This document shows, one piece after another, positions 1 to 10,633 of a stretch of 64,000 nt of DNA. The stretch covers positions 4,397,001-4,461,000 of the forward strand of contig NZ_JAFHKM010000002.1 in assembly GCF_016937515.1 (NCBI RefSeq), written 5' to 3'. The DNA is from Cohnella algarum (lineage in GTDB: Bacteria > Bacillota > Bacilli > Paenibacillales > Paenibacillaceae). The position numbers were made by a program, and so were the translations under genes. Numbering within the stretch: position 1 is the first letter of the stretch; the number at the start of each line of letters is the position of its first letter. The notes under the pieces are model-generated. The model was given only the letters and a program-made list of their open reading frames with translations, made no database searches and was not told the DNA's origin.

Positions 1-557
1 TTACGTGGACTTCGGGGCTGAAGTCGCCCATTTACTGCGACAATCGGCTGACGATGTCGTTTCCGGAAATCCGCGATCTGATCGCGGAAGGCTTCGCCGC
101 CATCATCCGGGACCAATATCCGGATTGCGAAGCGGTCGCCGGCATTGCGACGGGCGGCATTCCCCATGCGGCCTGGGTCGCCCAAAAGCTGAGCCTGCCG
201 ATGCTGTACGTGCGGGACAAGGCGAAGGGGCACGGCAAGACGAACCAGATCGAAGGCAGCTTCAAACCCGGCCAAAAAGTCGTGCTGATCGAGGATTTGA
301 TCTCGACCGGCGGGAGCTCGCTCAAGGCGGCGGTAGCCGTCCGCGATGCCGGCTGCGAAGTGCAGGGCGTCGTCGCGATTTTCACGTATCAGTTCGAAAA
401 GGCGACCGACGCGTTCGCGGCGGAAAACATTCCACTGCATACGCTGTCGAACTATACGGCGCTCGTCTCCGTCGCGCTCGAGACCGGAGCCATCCGCGAG
501 GAAGACGTCGCGCAGCTGAAAGCGTGGCGCGAAAATCCGGCGGCTTACGGCGTATAA
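1..557 (+). CDS. pyrE: Orotate phosphoribosyltransferase, 5'-truncated by window edge
   Basis: The reading frame is open from base 3 and reads directly into the window, so the true start lies upstream; the ATG at 54 is internal. The product transfers a ribose-5-phosphate from PRPP to orotate, the fifth step of de novo UMP synthesis, in the cytoplasm. Visible family signatures are the N-terminal stretch TSGLKSPIYCDNR at the window edge and the PRPP-binding motif VLIEDLISTGGSS near the middle. The C terminus is complete and is followed by a strong terminator, so pyrE is probably the last gene of a pyrimidine operon lying upstream. The identification is secure; only the start is missing. Confidence 0.95.
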   Translation, partial: TWTSGLKSPIYCDNRLTMSFPEIRDLIAEGFAAIIRDQYPDCEAVAGIATGGIPHAAWVAQKLSLPMLYVRDKAKGHGKTNQIEGSFKPGQKVVLIEDLISTGGSSLKAAVAVRDAGCEVQGVVAIFTYQFEKATDAFAAENIPLHTLSNYTALVSVALETGAIREEDVAQLKAWRENPAAYGV

Positions 558-580
558 GCTTGTCGGCGCATCTTTGCATC

Positions 581-619
581 ACCCCCGTTTCGGTCGAAAC
601 CGGCGGGGGTATTTTTTTT
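581..619 (+). terminator. Rho-independent terminator after pyrE
   Basis: An inverted repeat with arms ACCCCCG and CGGGGGT around a short internal hairpin is followed by eight T residues. It lies 24 bases after the pyrE stop. Confidence 0.85.
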
Positions 620-745
620 GAGCGCGCCGGAACCCGATTCCCAATATTTACGCGTGCTTGCCCGTGCTGCTTCTCTGATAGGATAGAGGGATAGAGGCAA
701 AAGAGGATAGAGGGATATCTGTCCTGCCGGAAAGAGGTGCGGGTT

Positions 746-2353
746 TTGCGTTTTTATCGTTTGTTGAATTTGGGGTTGGCCGCCTTTCTCGCCTGCGGGA
801 TCGCGCCGCCGGCGTTTGCGGCCGGAACCTCGGTCGGAACGCCGTTTCGCGATATCGCGTCCAGCTTCGCCAAGGCGGATATCGCCGCGTTGTACGCAAA
901 AGGCATCGTCGGCGGAACGAGCGCCGATACGTTCAGTCCGAAGCGGGGGGTCACGCGCGCGGAATTCGCGGCGCTCCTGATCCGTCTGTTCGGGCTTGAG
1001 CCGGTGGCGAGCCGCATTTCTTCTTTTATCGACGTTCCGCTCGGCGCATGGTATTACGGTTCGACGGAGGCGGCGTCCCAGCTCGGCATCGTGAACGGGA
1101 CGGGGGCCGGCGCGTTTCGCCCGGCGGCATCGCTGACGCGGGAGCAGGCGGCTGTCCTCCTGGCGCGGGCTTTAAAATTGGAGGGTTATGGCGGCGGCGA
1201 ATCGTCTTCGTACGAGGACGCGGACGACATAAGCGTTTGGGCGGTCGCCTCGGCGCAGGTTGCGACGGAAGCGGGGCTGATCGAAGGGGATAGCGAAGGC
1301 CATTTCCGTCCGCAGGATGCGCTGACCCGCGAGGAGACGGCCGCGCTGCTGAACCGGATCGTTCGGAACGACGAATGGGCGGACGGTCTGGAGCGCGAGC
1401 CGGAAATGGGGCTGCAGCTCGGCTGGCAGTACTTGCAGACGACGGCGGAATTTATCGCAAGCGTAAAGCGGTCGACCGTGAATACGCTCGTTCCGCGCGT
1501 CTTTTTTCTGGAATCGGCTTCGGCGGTTTCAGACAGCACGGACGAAACGCTTGTCCGATGGGCGGACGAGAGCGGGAAACAGGTGTGGGGGATGGTCGGC
1601 AACCGATCGGATGCGGAGCTGACCCATCGACTGCTTGAAGACGAGAGCAACCGGCAGGACGTCATCGATCAGCTCGTCGCTTACGTCGACCATTACGGAA
1701 TGGATGGTCTTAATCTCGACTTTGAAAACGTGCTGCCAATAGACCGCTTCGGCTTGACCGCCTTCGTCGAAGAGTTGGCCTGCCGGCTGCACCGGATCGG
1801 GGCGGTGCTGTCGGTGAACGTTTCCCCCGATCTCGGTTCCGACTGGACGGCGGCGTTCGACTACGCCGCTTTGGGGGAAGCGGCCGATTATATCGTCCTG
1901 ATGGGGTACGACGAGCATTGGGGCGGTTCCCCGGTTGCCGGATCGGTCGCTTCGCTGCCGTGGGTGGCGAGCGGCTTGGACACGCTGCACGAGGCCGTGC
2001 CGGCGTCGCGGACGATTCTCGCCTTGCCGACGTACACCCGGAAATGGACGCTTGCGCCGTCCGTCTCCTCGACGATTTTGTCGATCCGCGAGCAGGCTGC
2101 GGCCGTCGAGTCGCTCGGGGCGGGGAGTTGCTCCTGGGACGAGACGATCGGACAGTACGTCTACACGTTCGCCAATTCGGGAACGACGTACAAGATTTGG
2201 GCGGAGGACAGCCGCTCCCTCGCGCTGAAGACGGCGGAGGCCGCGAAGCGGGGGATGGCGGGGCTCGCCTACTGGTACATCGGCGGCGAGACGCCCGATA
2301 TTTGGCCGGCCGTCCGGAACGCGGCCAAGTACGCATCGTTCGCGTCCGGCTGA
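746..2353 (+). CDS. SLH-domain cell-surface protein with GH18 (chitinase-like) domain
   Basis: The product is a secreted protein with a signal peptide ending near AFAAG, three S-layer homology repeats (about residues 30-220, each with a TRAE/TREQ/TREE core) that should anchor it to pyruvylated wall polymer, and a C-terminal glycoside hydrolase 18 domain (about residues 225-530). The GH18 signature reads DGLNLDFE and keeps the catalytic Glu, so it is probably an active endo-hydrolase on chitin-like or peptidoglycan glycans, similar to YaaH/YdhD spore and wall enzymes. A frame-compatible GTG exists at 737, but the AAAGAGGTG ribosome site overlaps it. TTG 746 sits six bases after that site and is preferred. 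It converges on nagZ. The exact substrate is unknown. Confidence 0.88.
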   Translation: MRFYRLLNLGLAAFLACGIAPPAFAAGTSVGTPFRDIASSFAKADIAALYAKGIVGGTSADTFSPKRGVTRAEFAALLIRLFGLEPVASRISSFIDVPLGAWYYGSTEAASQLGIVNGTGAGAFRPAASLTREQAAVLLARALKLEGYGGGESSSYEDADDISVWAVASAQVATEAGLIEGDSEGHFRPQDALTREETAALLNRIVRNDEWADGLEREPEMGLQLGWQYLQTTAEFIASVKRSTVNTLVPRVFFLESASAVSDSTDETLVRWADESGKQVWGMVGNRSDAELTHRLLEDESNRQDVIDQLVAYVDHYGMDGLNLDFENVLPIDRFGLTAFVEELACRLHRIGAVLSVNVSPDLGSDWTAAFDYAALGEAADYIVLMGYDEHWGGSPVAGSVASLPWVASGLDTLHEAVPASRTILALPTYTRKWTLAPSVSSTILSIREQAAAVESLGAGSCSWDETIGQYVYTFANSGTTYKIWAEDSRSLALKTAEAAKRGMAGLAYWYIGGETPDIWPAVRNAAKYASFASG

Positions 2354-2392
2354 CGGCGGCCGGGCGTTCGGCTGCATTCGAAGATGCGGGAT

Positions 2393-3742
2393 TCATTCGA
2401 TTCGACCGCGCCAATCGCGAATCCTGGCATTGAGACCGTCAAGGTCGGGCGCTTCCGTTTCCTCGTCGGACAGGCGGGCCCGCTCTTTCAGCTTCAGGAT
2501 GCGATAGACGCTCTCGTCGATCCGGGTTTCCGCGATCGTGCCGTCCTTGACGCAACGGACAAGCGACTCGAAAACGGCCCGTTCGTTGTCGTAACCGTGG
2601 CCGATCAGCAGGATGTCGACGCCCGCTTCCACGGCATCGGCGGCGGCGTCGGCCAGCTTGTAGTTTTTGACGATCGCGCCCATTCCCAAATCGTCGGTCA
2701 TGACGACGCCGTCGTAGCCCATTTTTTCCCGGAGCTGCGTGCCGACAATCGTCTTCGACAGCGAAGCCGGCCGCTTTGGATCGACTTTCGGAAATAGAAT
2801 ATGGGCGACCATGATCGCTTCGGCTTGCTCCTTGACCGCGGCCTGGAACGGGAGCCATTCCTGCTTCGCCAACTGCTGCGGCGTCTTGTTCACGACGGGC
2901 AAATCGAGGTGGGAATCGACGGACGTGTCGCCGTGCCCCGGAAAATGCTTGACTACGGGAATGACGCCGCCCCCGCGAATGCCCTTCATGGCTGCGATGC
3001 CCATTTCGGCCACGCGTTCGGCGGAACTGCCGAACGAGCGATCGCCGATGACGGGATTGTCCGGGTTGCTGTTGACGTCCAGCACGGGCGCGAAATCCAT
3101 ATTGAAGCCGAAAGCCAGCAGCGCTTCGGCAAGCAGATTTCCCATTTCCTCGGCCTGCTCCGGCTTGCCGCCGGCGCCGACGGCGGCGCTGGCCGGAAAC
3201 GGTTCGACCTCGTCCGGCAAACGGCTGACCCGGCCGCCTTCCTGGTCGACGCCGATGAAGATCGGCGCGGGATTCCCTGCATTTGCGCGTTTGATCGCGT
3301 TAATGAGGGAAACCGTTCCGCCGACATCCGATATATTGTCCCCGTACAGGATGATGCCGCCGATTTTGTGTTCGCGGATCATTTTTATCGCTTCGTCGTC
3401 AAGCTCGTCGCCTTCGATGCCGGCCAACACCATTTGCCCGATTTTCTCCTCCGGCGTCATGTTCCGGATCTTCAACCGGATCGGATCTTCGGAGGCGGAC
3501 GGCGGGGCTGCGGAAGAAGGGGAAGCTTCCGGCGGAACCGTTGCCGAAGGCGGCGCATTTTCGCCGGTTGCCGGGTTCGGCGCCTGTTCGCCCCCGGCCG
3601 TCGCCGTCGGCGGCGAAGCGGCGGTCGAAGCGGTCGGCGATGCGGAAGGGGAAGCGGGCGGCTCGTTATTCGCAGCGCATCCGGCTGCTCCTGCGATCGC
3701 GGCGGCAAGCAGAGCGAGTCTCGCGAGCGGACGCCATTTCAT
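2393..3742 (-). CDS. nagZ: Beta-N-acetylhexosaminidase, glycoside hydrolase 3 lipoprotein
   Basis: The product is a GH3 beta-N-acetylglucosaminidase that removes GlcNAc from peptidoglycan fragments. A lipobox (AGAAGC) and a long Pro/Ser/Thr/Ala-rich linker (about residues 20-75) place it on the outer membrane face. The catalytic domain has the family motifs GVDQEGGRV, the KHFPGHGDT segment characteristic of NagZ-type enzymes with their His general acid/base, and MTDDLGMGAI with the nucleophile Asp. ATG 3742 is chosen because AAGGAGTG lies seven bases upstream; the longer TTG frame from 3766 would contain that ribosome site. It lies tail to tail with the GH18 gene, which suggests related wall or amino-sugar recycling. 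Confidence 0.92.
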   Translation of the reverse strand: MKWRPLARLALLAAAIAGAAGCAANNEPPASPSASPTASTAASPPTATAGGEQAPNPATGENAPPSATVPPEASPSSAAPPSASEDPIRLKIRNMTPEEKIGQMVLAGIEGDELDDEAIKMIREHKIGGIILYGDNISDVGGTVSLINAIKRANAGNPAPIFIGVDQEGGRVSRLPDEVEPFPASAAVGAGGKPEQAEEMGNLLAEALLAFGFNMDFAPVLDVNSNPDNPVIGDRSFGSSAERVAEMGIAAMKGIRGGGVIPVVKHFPGHGDTSVDSHLDLPVVNKTPQQLAKQEWLPFQAAVKEQAEAIMVAHILFPKVDPKRPASLSKTIVGTQLREKMGYDGVVMTDDLGMGAIVKNYKLADAAADAVEAGVDILLIGHGYDNERAVFESLVRCVKDGTIAETRIDESVYRILKLKERARLSDEETEAPDLDGLNARIRDWRGRIE

Positions 3743-3851
3743 GGGACGGTCACTCCTTTCGGGCAATACGTTACGGGCGGCAAACGGTGCTCCCAGGAAA
3801 AACAGACTTGGATTCGCACGAAACGAAACTTATCCTTTCCGAATCGTCGAA

Positions 3852-3880
3852 CAAAAATAGCGGTCGATCCCGACCGCTAT
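3852..3880 (-). terminator. Rho-independent terminator of glnS
   Basis: Ten-base perfect arms (ATAGCGGTCG and its complement) enclose a four-base loop, and five T residues follow on the minus strand. The hairpin lies just beyond the glnS stop. Confidence 0.85.
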
Positions 3881-3978
3881 TCGCGCACGTATTGAAGCCG
3901 ACCTGTCTTGCGCTACCGGCGATCCGCCCCCACGCCGGTAGCCGCCCGCGCCCAAGACCGGGCGAGAGGGCGCTCGGC

Positions 3979-5643
<1,665 letters not shown>

Positions 5644-5816
5644 TCCGACCAACCTTCCCTGGGAATTCTCTTGTTATTCCTTCATCATACACAAAATATC
5701 CCCTTCTTATAAAGAGGAAAGCAAAAAAATAAGCGCCGGAAGCCCTTTCTGTCGCAAGCTGCCGAAAAAATAGGCCCTTCCTCCTCTCATCTTTCTCATA
5801 AAAAATTGCTAAAGAC

Positions 5817-5842
5817 GTAACTTTTCCTCGGTTTGGATCGTT
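5817..5842 (+). promoter_or_regulatory. Candidate ECF-sigma-like promoter of the ABC operon
   Basis: A GTAACTTTT -35-like element is separated by 17 bases from CGTT. The layout (AAC, 17 bases, CGT) is the same as in the clearer SigW-like promoter upstream of nfeD at 52260. A TATAAT overlaps at 5842-5847 without a good sigma-A -35, so either reading is possible. Confidence 0.4.
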
Positions 5843-5921
5843 ATAATTGATGGAGCCATGGGGAAAGAACTGCATTCGTCGTCAATTTTTGCTATAGGCA
5901 ACAGGGGGAGGAGCCAGAATC

Positions 5922-6707
5922 ATGCGGTCATGGTTGCAGCGAAAAAAAGGTCCCGAGCCGCCGAAATCGATTGCGGCCGTCCTTGAGCCCTCGGAGCGGG
6001 AACAGCCGCCCGACGCCGCTTCCGCGCCGGCGGAGCCGCTTTTGACGGTGCGCGGGGTGGAGCGCTCGTTCGACGTCGGCAGCCAGAAGCTGCGCGTGTT
6101 GAAAGGAATCGATTTGCAGTTATATCCGAAACAGCTCGTCATGCTGAAAGGCCGGTCCGGCTCCGGCAAAACGACGCTGATGAACTTGATGGGCGGGCTC
6201 GATACGCCGACCGCCGGCGAAATTTATTTTCAGGGACGCCCCTTTCACAAATTGGACGACCGTAAGCGAACCGAGGTGCGCCGCAGCGAAATCGGATTTA
6301 TTTTTCAGGCTTACGCGCTGCTGCCGCTGCTGTCGGCTTACGAGAACGTGGAGCTGACGCTGCGGATGGCGGGAGTTCCGAGAACCCAATGGAAAAAACG
6401 GATCACCGAATGCCTGGAAATGGTGGGGCTCGCGAAACGGATGCACCATCGGCCTTCCGAGCTTTCCGGGGGAGAACAGCAGCGGGTCGCGATCGCCAAG
6501 GCGATTTCGCATCGGCCGAGCTTGCTGCTGGCGGACGAACCGACGGCCGAGCTGGATTCGCAGATGACCGCCCAGATTATGGGGGTTTTTCGGGACATCG
6601 TTTCCGCGGAGAAAGTGACGATTTGCATGACGACTCACGATTTGACGATATTGGAGGTTGCAGACCATGTCTATGAAATGGTGGACGGCGTATTCGTATC
6701 CAAGTGA
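5922..6707 (+). CDS. ABC transporter ATP-binding protein (MacB/LolD type)
   Basis: This is the first gene of a six-gene operon. It encodes a 261-residue cytoplasmic ATPase with Walker A GRSGSGKTT near residue 76, the Q-loop in IFQAYALLP, signature LSGGEQQR near residue 180, Walker B LLLADEPT near residue 202 and an H-loop in MTTHD. This is the subfamily that powers FtsX/MacB-type permeases (mechanotransmission rather than substrate channelling), and such a permease is two genes downstream. An unusual basic and proline-rich N-terminal extension of about 40 residues precedes the domain. A GGGGGAGGAG ribosome site precedes ATG 5922. The transported or sensed compound cannot be told from sequence. 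Confidence 0.9.
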   Translation: MRSWLQRKKGPEPPKSIAAVLEPSEREQPPDAASAPAEPLLTVRGVERSFDVGSQKLRVLKGIDLQLYPKQLVMLKGRSGSGKTTLMNLMGGLDTPTAGEIYFQGRPFHKLDDRKRTEVRRSEIGFIFQAYALLPLLSAYENVELTLRMAGVPRTQWKKRITECLEMVGLAKRMHHRPSELSGGEQQRVAIAKAISHRPSLLLADEPTAELDSQMTAQIMGVFRDIVSAEKVTICMTTHDLTILEVADHVYEMVDGVFVSK

Positions 6708-7770
6708 CCGGAAAGGAGCTTGGCGCGGCTCCAAGCGAAAGCTGGCTTCGGCGTTCGCCGTCCTGTCCTTGAGCGCGGCGCTGGCCGGCTGCTCGCTGCT
6801 GCCCGACGAGCCGGAAGAGGAGGACCTGTCGGCGATCCAGCTGCCGCAAATTTCGAAAAAGCCGGAATACGAAGTTACCACGAAGACGCTGGAGACGAAG
6901 GTTCAGGGCACGGGCAAAATCATGTCCGAAGAGGAAAAAACGCTCTACTATACTTCCTCTTCTTTGGAAGGCAAAAGACTCAAAACGCTGTACATATCAA
7001 ACGGCGACGCCGTGAAAGCGGGACAGGTCATCGCCGAACTGGACGTGGAAGATTTGAAAAAATCGCTCCGCAGCCAGAAGCTGCAATTCCGGAAGCTCGA
7101 GCTCGACATGAAAAACACGCTCCGCCAAAAGGACGAAATGGACCCGCTCGAATTCGAGCAAAAGCAAATCGAATTCGAGGAAGCGCGACAGGCGATCACC
7201 GACATGGAGCAGGACATCGCCGCCGCCGTGCTTACCGCGCCTTTCGGCGGAACGGTCGTCTCGGTGAGCGCCGAGGAGGGCAAGCAGATCAAGGCGTACG
7301 ACCCGATCGCGGTCGTGGCCGACACGAGCCGTCTCGTCGTCGCCGCCAAGCTGTCGAGCGACAATCTCGCCAAGGTCGCCGTCGGGATGGAGGTCAAGGT
7401 ATCCATTAATAACGTCGGCGAGCTGACGGGCAAAATCAAGGCGCTGCCCGAGCCGTCGAACGACCAGGAGAATCCGGGCGAAGCCCAGATCGACAAGGTG
7501 AGCAATTATTTGCTCGTCGACGTTCCGGATCTGCCGGCGGAAGCGACGAGAGGAACGCCGCTTACGGCGTCGGTCGTCACCAACCGCAAGGAAAACGCCG
7601 TCGTCATCCCGACTTCCGCGCTGCGAACGATCGGGGCGAGAACGTACGTGCAAGTCGTCGAGGCGGACGGCAGCAAGCGGGAGGTCGATATCGAAGTCGG
7701 CCAGCAGACGTCGACGGACGTCGAAGTGCTCCAAGGGTTGACTCCGGGACAGAAAGTCGTGGGTCGGTAA
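6667..7770 (+). CDS. Lipoprotein membrane-fusion (HlyD/RND-type) adaptor of the ABC system
   Basis: This is an extracytoplasmic adaptor with a lipobox LAGCSLL about 40 residues in, a coiled-coil segment (about residues 130-190), flanking lipoyl/barrel-sandwich halves (a second half around TAPFGGTVVSVSAEEG) and a C-terminal beta-barrel and membrane-proximal domain. Adaptors of this type work with MacB-like permeases, as YknX does with YknYZ in Bacillus. ATG 6667 follows TTGGAGG by nine bases and makes the gene overlap the preceding ATPase by 41 bases, which suggests translational coupling. A second good ribosome site (GGAAAGGAG, 6711-6719) comes after the ATPase stop but has no in-frame start behind it, so the start is not fully certain. 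Confidence 0.85.
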   Translation: MSMKWWTAYSYPSDRKGAWRGSKRKLASAFAVLSLSAALAGCSLLPDEPEEEDLSAIQLPQISKKPEYEVTTKTLETKVQGTGKIMSEEEKTLYYTSSSLEGKRLKTLYISNGDAVKAGQVIAELDVEDLKKSLRSQKLQFRKLELDMKNTLRQKDEMDPLEFEQKQIEFEEARQAITDMEQDIAAAVLTAPFGGTVVSVSAEEGKQIKAYDPIAVVADTSRLVVAAKLSSDNLAKVAVGMEVKVSINNVGELTGKIKALPEPSNDQENPGEAQIDKVSNYLLVDVPDLPAEATRGTPLTASVVTNRKENAVVIPTSALRTIGARTYVQVVEADGSKREVDIEVGQQTSTDVEVLQGLTPGQKVVGR

Positions 7771-7773
7771 GCT

Positions 7774-10629
7774 ATGGGCGCGCTCATTCGTTTTTTATTC
7801 CGAAAAATGTGGAACACCCGCTGGCTGACGCTCAGCACGCTCGCCGGCCTGCTCTTCGCCGTGGCGTTCACGACGAGCATTCCGATGTACGCCGACGGGG
7901 CGCTGAAGCGGGTGGTCGCCCAATCGCTCCAGGACAACAGCGAGGGGCTGCCGGCTGGATCGCTCTTGCTCCGCTACCAATCGACCGACGGAAAGACGGA
8001 TTTGAACAGCTTTGCCGACGCGGACCGTTACATTACCGAAGACGTGCCCGCTTCGATCGGCTTTCCGATCGAAGCGAAGCAGCGCAGCCTGACGATCCGC
8101 AATACGCAGGTTACGCCGGAAGACCCGACCAAGGTCGACGCGAGCCGGACGAGAACGATGACGCTGGCCGCCTTCGGCGGGCTTAAAGACCAAGTCGAGC
8201 TTGCGGGCGGCAAATGGTTCGCGGACCGGGCCGCGGCGGACGGAACGCTGCAGGCTGTCATGATGGAGGAGGCGATGTTCCGCAACGATCTGCATGTCGG
8301 CGACGTGCTGCTCTACCCGATCTATGGCGGATTGAACATTACGCTCCGCGTGGAAATCGTCGGCTCCTACAAGCCGCTCGACGAAACGAGCGCCTACTGG
8401 TATCAGGGGCTTGACAGCCTGATGAACACGCTGTTCATCGCCGACGACGCGATGCTCCAGGACGTTGCCGGCGCGCAAGGCATTCCGCTGCAGACGGCGA
8501 ACTGGTACGCGGCGTACGATCTTCGCGACATCCAGACGAGCCAGCTGTCGGATTTGAGCGCCACGCTTGGCCGGATCGACATCGAAGCGTACCAGAAGCT
8601 GAAAGGAACCGGCGTCGAGCTTTCGTTCGCCGACATGCTGAGCGATTTCCGCCGCGACAGCGTGCAACTGCAGACGATGCTGTTCATGCTCGCGGCGCCG
8701 ATGATCGCGATGGTGTTCTACTTCATTACGATGAACGCCCGCCAATCGCTGGAGAAGCAGCGTTCCGACATCGCGGTCATGCGAAGCCGGGGCGCGGGCA
8801 CGCGGCAAATTTTCATGCTGTTTTTGCTCGAAGGCGTTTTGCTTGGCGCCGTTTCGCTCGTCGCGGGTCCATTCATCGGCTGGTTCATGGCCAAAAGCAT
8901 CGGCTCGGCCAGCGGATTTCTCGAATTCGTCAACCGGAAGGCGATTCCCGTCGGATTCGGAACGGACGGGATTTTGGCCGGAACCGCGGCCGTGCTCGTC
9001 GCCATCGGGGCCGCCGTCATTCCGGCGCTCGTCTTTACGCGGACGTCGATCGTCGACTACAAGCGGAAGATGGCGCGGGCGGACCGTTCGCCGGTATGGC
9101 AGCGCTGGTTTCTCGACGTCGCGCTGCTCGGCGTCGCCGGCTACGGCTGGTACTTGTTCAACGAACGCCAGATGGTGTCGTTCGCGACCGGCGTCACGAC
9201 GGACCAGCTGAACGTCCAGCCGTTTCTGTTTTTCGTGCCGGCGCTCGCGATTTTCGCCGCCGCGCTCGTCTTTTTGCGGCTGTTCCCGCTGCTGCTGAAG
9301 CTGTTCAACTGGATCGGAAAGTCGTTTCTTCCGGTGTCGCTTTACTTGACGCTCACGCAGCTGTCGCGTTCGTCCCGCTCGTATTACCCGCTCATGATTT
9401 TGCTGATATTGACGCTGGGGCTCGGCGTGTACAACGCTTCGGCCGCCCGCACGATCGGGCTCAATTCGGAAGAGCGGATTTTGTACAAATACGGCGCCGA
9501 CGTCATCGTTAAAACGAGCTGGGAAGCAAGCCCGGAATTCGAAGCCCCGTCCGGCGGTTCCGGCGGCGGCGGCCAGGGGCAAGGCGGAGGAGGTTCGGGC
9601 GGCGGCGGCCAGACGCCGACGGTTACCCGGGTCAACTACAACGAGCCGCCGTTCGAAGTGTTCCGCACGCTTCCCGGCGTGGAGCACGCCGCAAGGGTGC
9701 TGCAAACGAAGGCGAACATTACGATTTCCGGGCGAACGGCGGGGCAAGGGACGATCGTCGGCATCGACAACGTCGATTTTGCCCGGGTCGCCTGGTTCCG
9801 CGACGATTTGTATCCGGCCCGTCCGTACAAATATCTCGAATTGATGGGGAAAGCGCCGGAATATGCGCTCGTCAGCTCGAACCTGGCGAACCAATACAAC
9901 ATGAAAGTCGGGGATATCGTGCAAACCGTGCTGCAGGAGCAGCCGGTCGAGTTCGTGGTCGCGGCGATCCTTCCGTATTGGCCCGCCCAATATCCGGACC
10001 AGTCGCCGTTCATCGTCGCCAATCTGGACTACATCTACGACCAGGCGCCGCTTATGCCCTACGACGTGTGGCTGAAGATGGAACCCGACGCCTTGACGGC
10101 TCCGATCATTCCGGTGCTGCAAGAGAAAAGCATCCAGATCGCGTCGATCGACGACGCCCGCAGCGAGCTGATTACCCAGGCGAAGCATCCGGCCCGGGGC
10201 GGCGTGTTCGGCATTTTAAGTCTCGGATTCCTCGTGACGATCATCGTTTCGCTGTCGGGCTACATTTTGTTCTGGTTTTTCAATTTGTCGGGAAGAATCG
10301 TGCAAATCGGGACATTGCGGGCCATGGGCTTGTCGCGCGGGCAATTGACCGGCATGCTGCTTTTGGAGCAGATTTTTACGGCAGGGCTTTCGATCGGTCT
10401 CGGCATCGGCATCGGCAAGGCGACGAGCCTTCTGTTTCTCCCGTTTTTGCAAACGACCGACAACGCCGCCAATCAAGTGCCGCCGTTCAAAGTCGTGTTC
10501 GACAATGCCGACGATTTCCGGCTGTACGGCGTCGTCGGCGTCATGATGGCGATCGGCATCGCGATGCTCGTGACGCATATTCGCCGCTTGAAAGTGCATC
10601 AAGCCGTCAAGCTGGGAGAGGAGCGGTAA
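7774..10629 (+). CDS. Large FtsX-family ABC permease with Gly-rich linker
   Basis: The 951-residue membrane protein has an N-terminal TM helix, a large extracellular domain, an FtsX-like TM block (about residues 305-425), further TM helices (about 450-560), a second extracellular domain and a C-terminal FtsX block (about 815-940). This two-module plan resembles LolC/BceB/MacB relatives, in which the permease couples ATP hydrolysis to movements outside the membrane. A glycine-rich insertion (about residues 593-613, nucleotides 9552-9612) begins the second extracellular domain like a flexible tether. The gene begins three bases after the adaptor stop and ends just before the second ATPase. Substrate unknown: a peptide, antibiotic or lipid are the usual options for the family. 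Confidence 0.88.
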   Translation: MGALIRFLFRKMWNTRWLTLSTLAGLLFAVAFTTSIPMYADGALKRVVAQSLQDNSEGLPAGSLLLRYQSTDGKTDLNSFADADRYITEDVPASIGFPIEAKQRSLTIRNTQVTPEDPTKVDASRTRTMTLAAFGGLKDQVELAGGKWFADRAAADGTLQAVMMEEAMFRNDLHVGDVLLYPIYGGLNITLRVEIVGSYKPLDETSAYWYQGLDSLMNTLFIADDAMLQDVAGAQGIPLQTANWYAAYDLRDIQTSQLSDLSATLGRIDIEAYQKLKGTGVELSFADMLSDFRRDSVQLQTMLFMLAAPMIAMVFYFITMNARQSLEKQRSDIAVMRSRGAGTRQIFMLFLLEGVLLGAVSLVAGPFIGWFMAKSIGSASGFLEFVNRKAIPVGFGTDGILAGTAAVLVAIGAAVIPALVFTRTSIVDYKRKMARADRSPVWQRWFLDVALLGVAGYGWYLFNERQMVSFATGVTTDQLNVQPFLFFVPALAIFAAALVFLRLFPLLLKLFNWIGKSFLPVSLYLTLTQLSRSSRSYYPLMILLILTLGLGVYNASAARTIGLNSEERILYKYGADVIVKTSWEASPEFEAPSGGSGGGGQGQGGGGSGGGGQTPTVTRVNYNEPPFEVFRTLPGVEHAARVLQTKANITISGRTAGQGTIVGIDNVDFARVAWFRDDLYPARPYKYLELMGKAPEYALVSSNLANQYNMKVGDIVQTVLQEQPVEFVVAAILPYWPAQYPDQSPFIVANLDYIYDQAPLMPYDVWLKMEPDALTAPIIPVLQEKSIQIASIDDARSELITQAKHPARGGVFGILSLGFLVTIIVSLSGYILFWFFNLSGRIVQIGTLRAMGLSRGQLTGMLLLEQIFTAGLSIGLGIGIGKATSLLFLPFLQTTDNAANQVPPFKVVFDNADDFRLYGVVGVMMAIGIAMLVTHIRRLKVHQAVKLGEER

Positions 10630-10633
10630 CTTT

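Noticed and set aside
7795..10188. 797-codon open frame on the minus strand opposite the ABC permease
   Set aside because: It is a shadow of the plus-strand gene: very rich in Arg, Glu, Asp and His, with no ribosome site, motif or domain, as is common in GC-rich genes.
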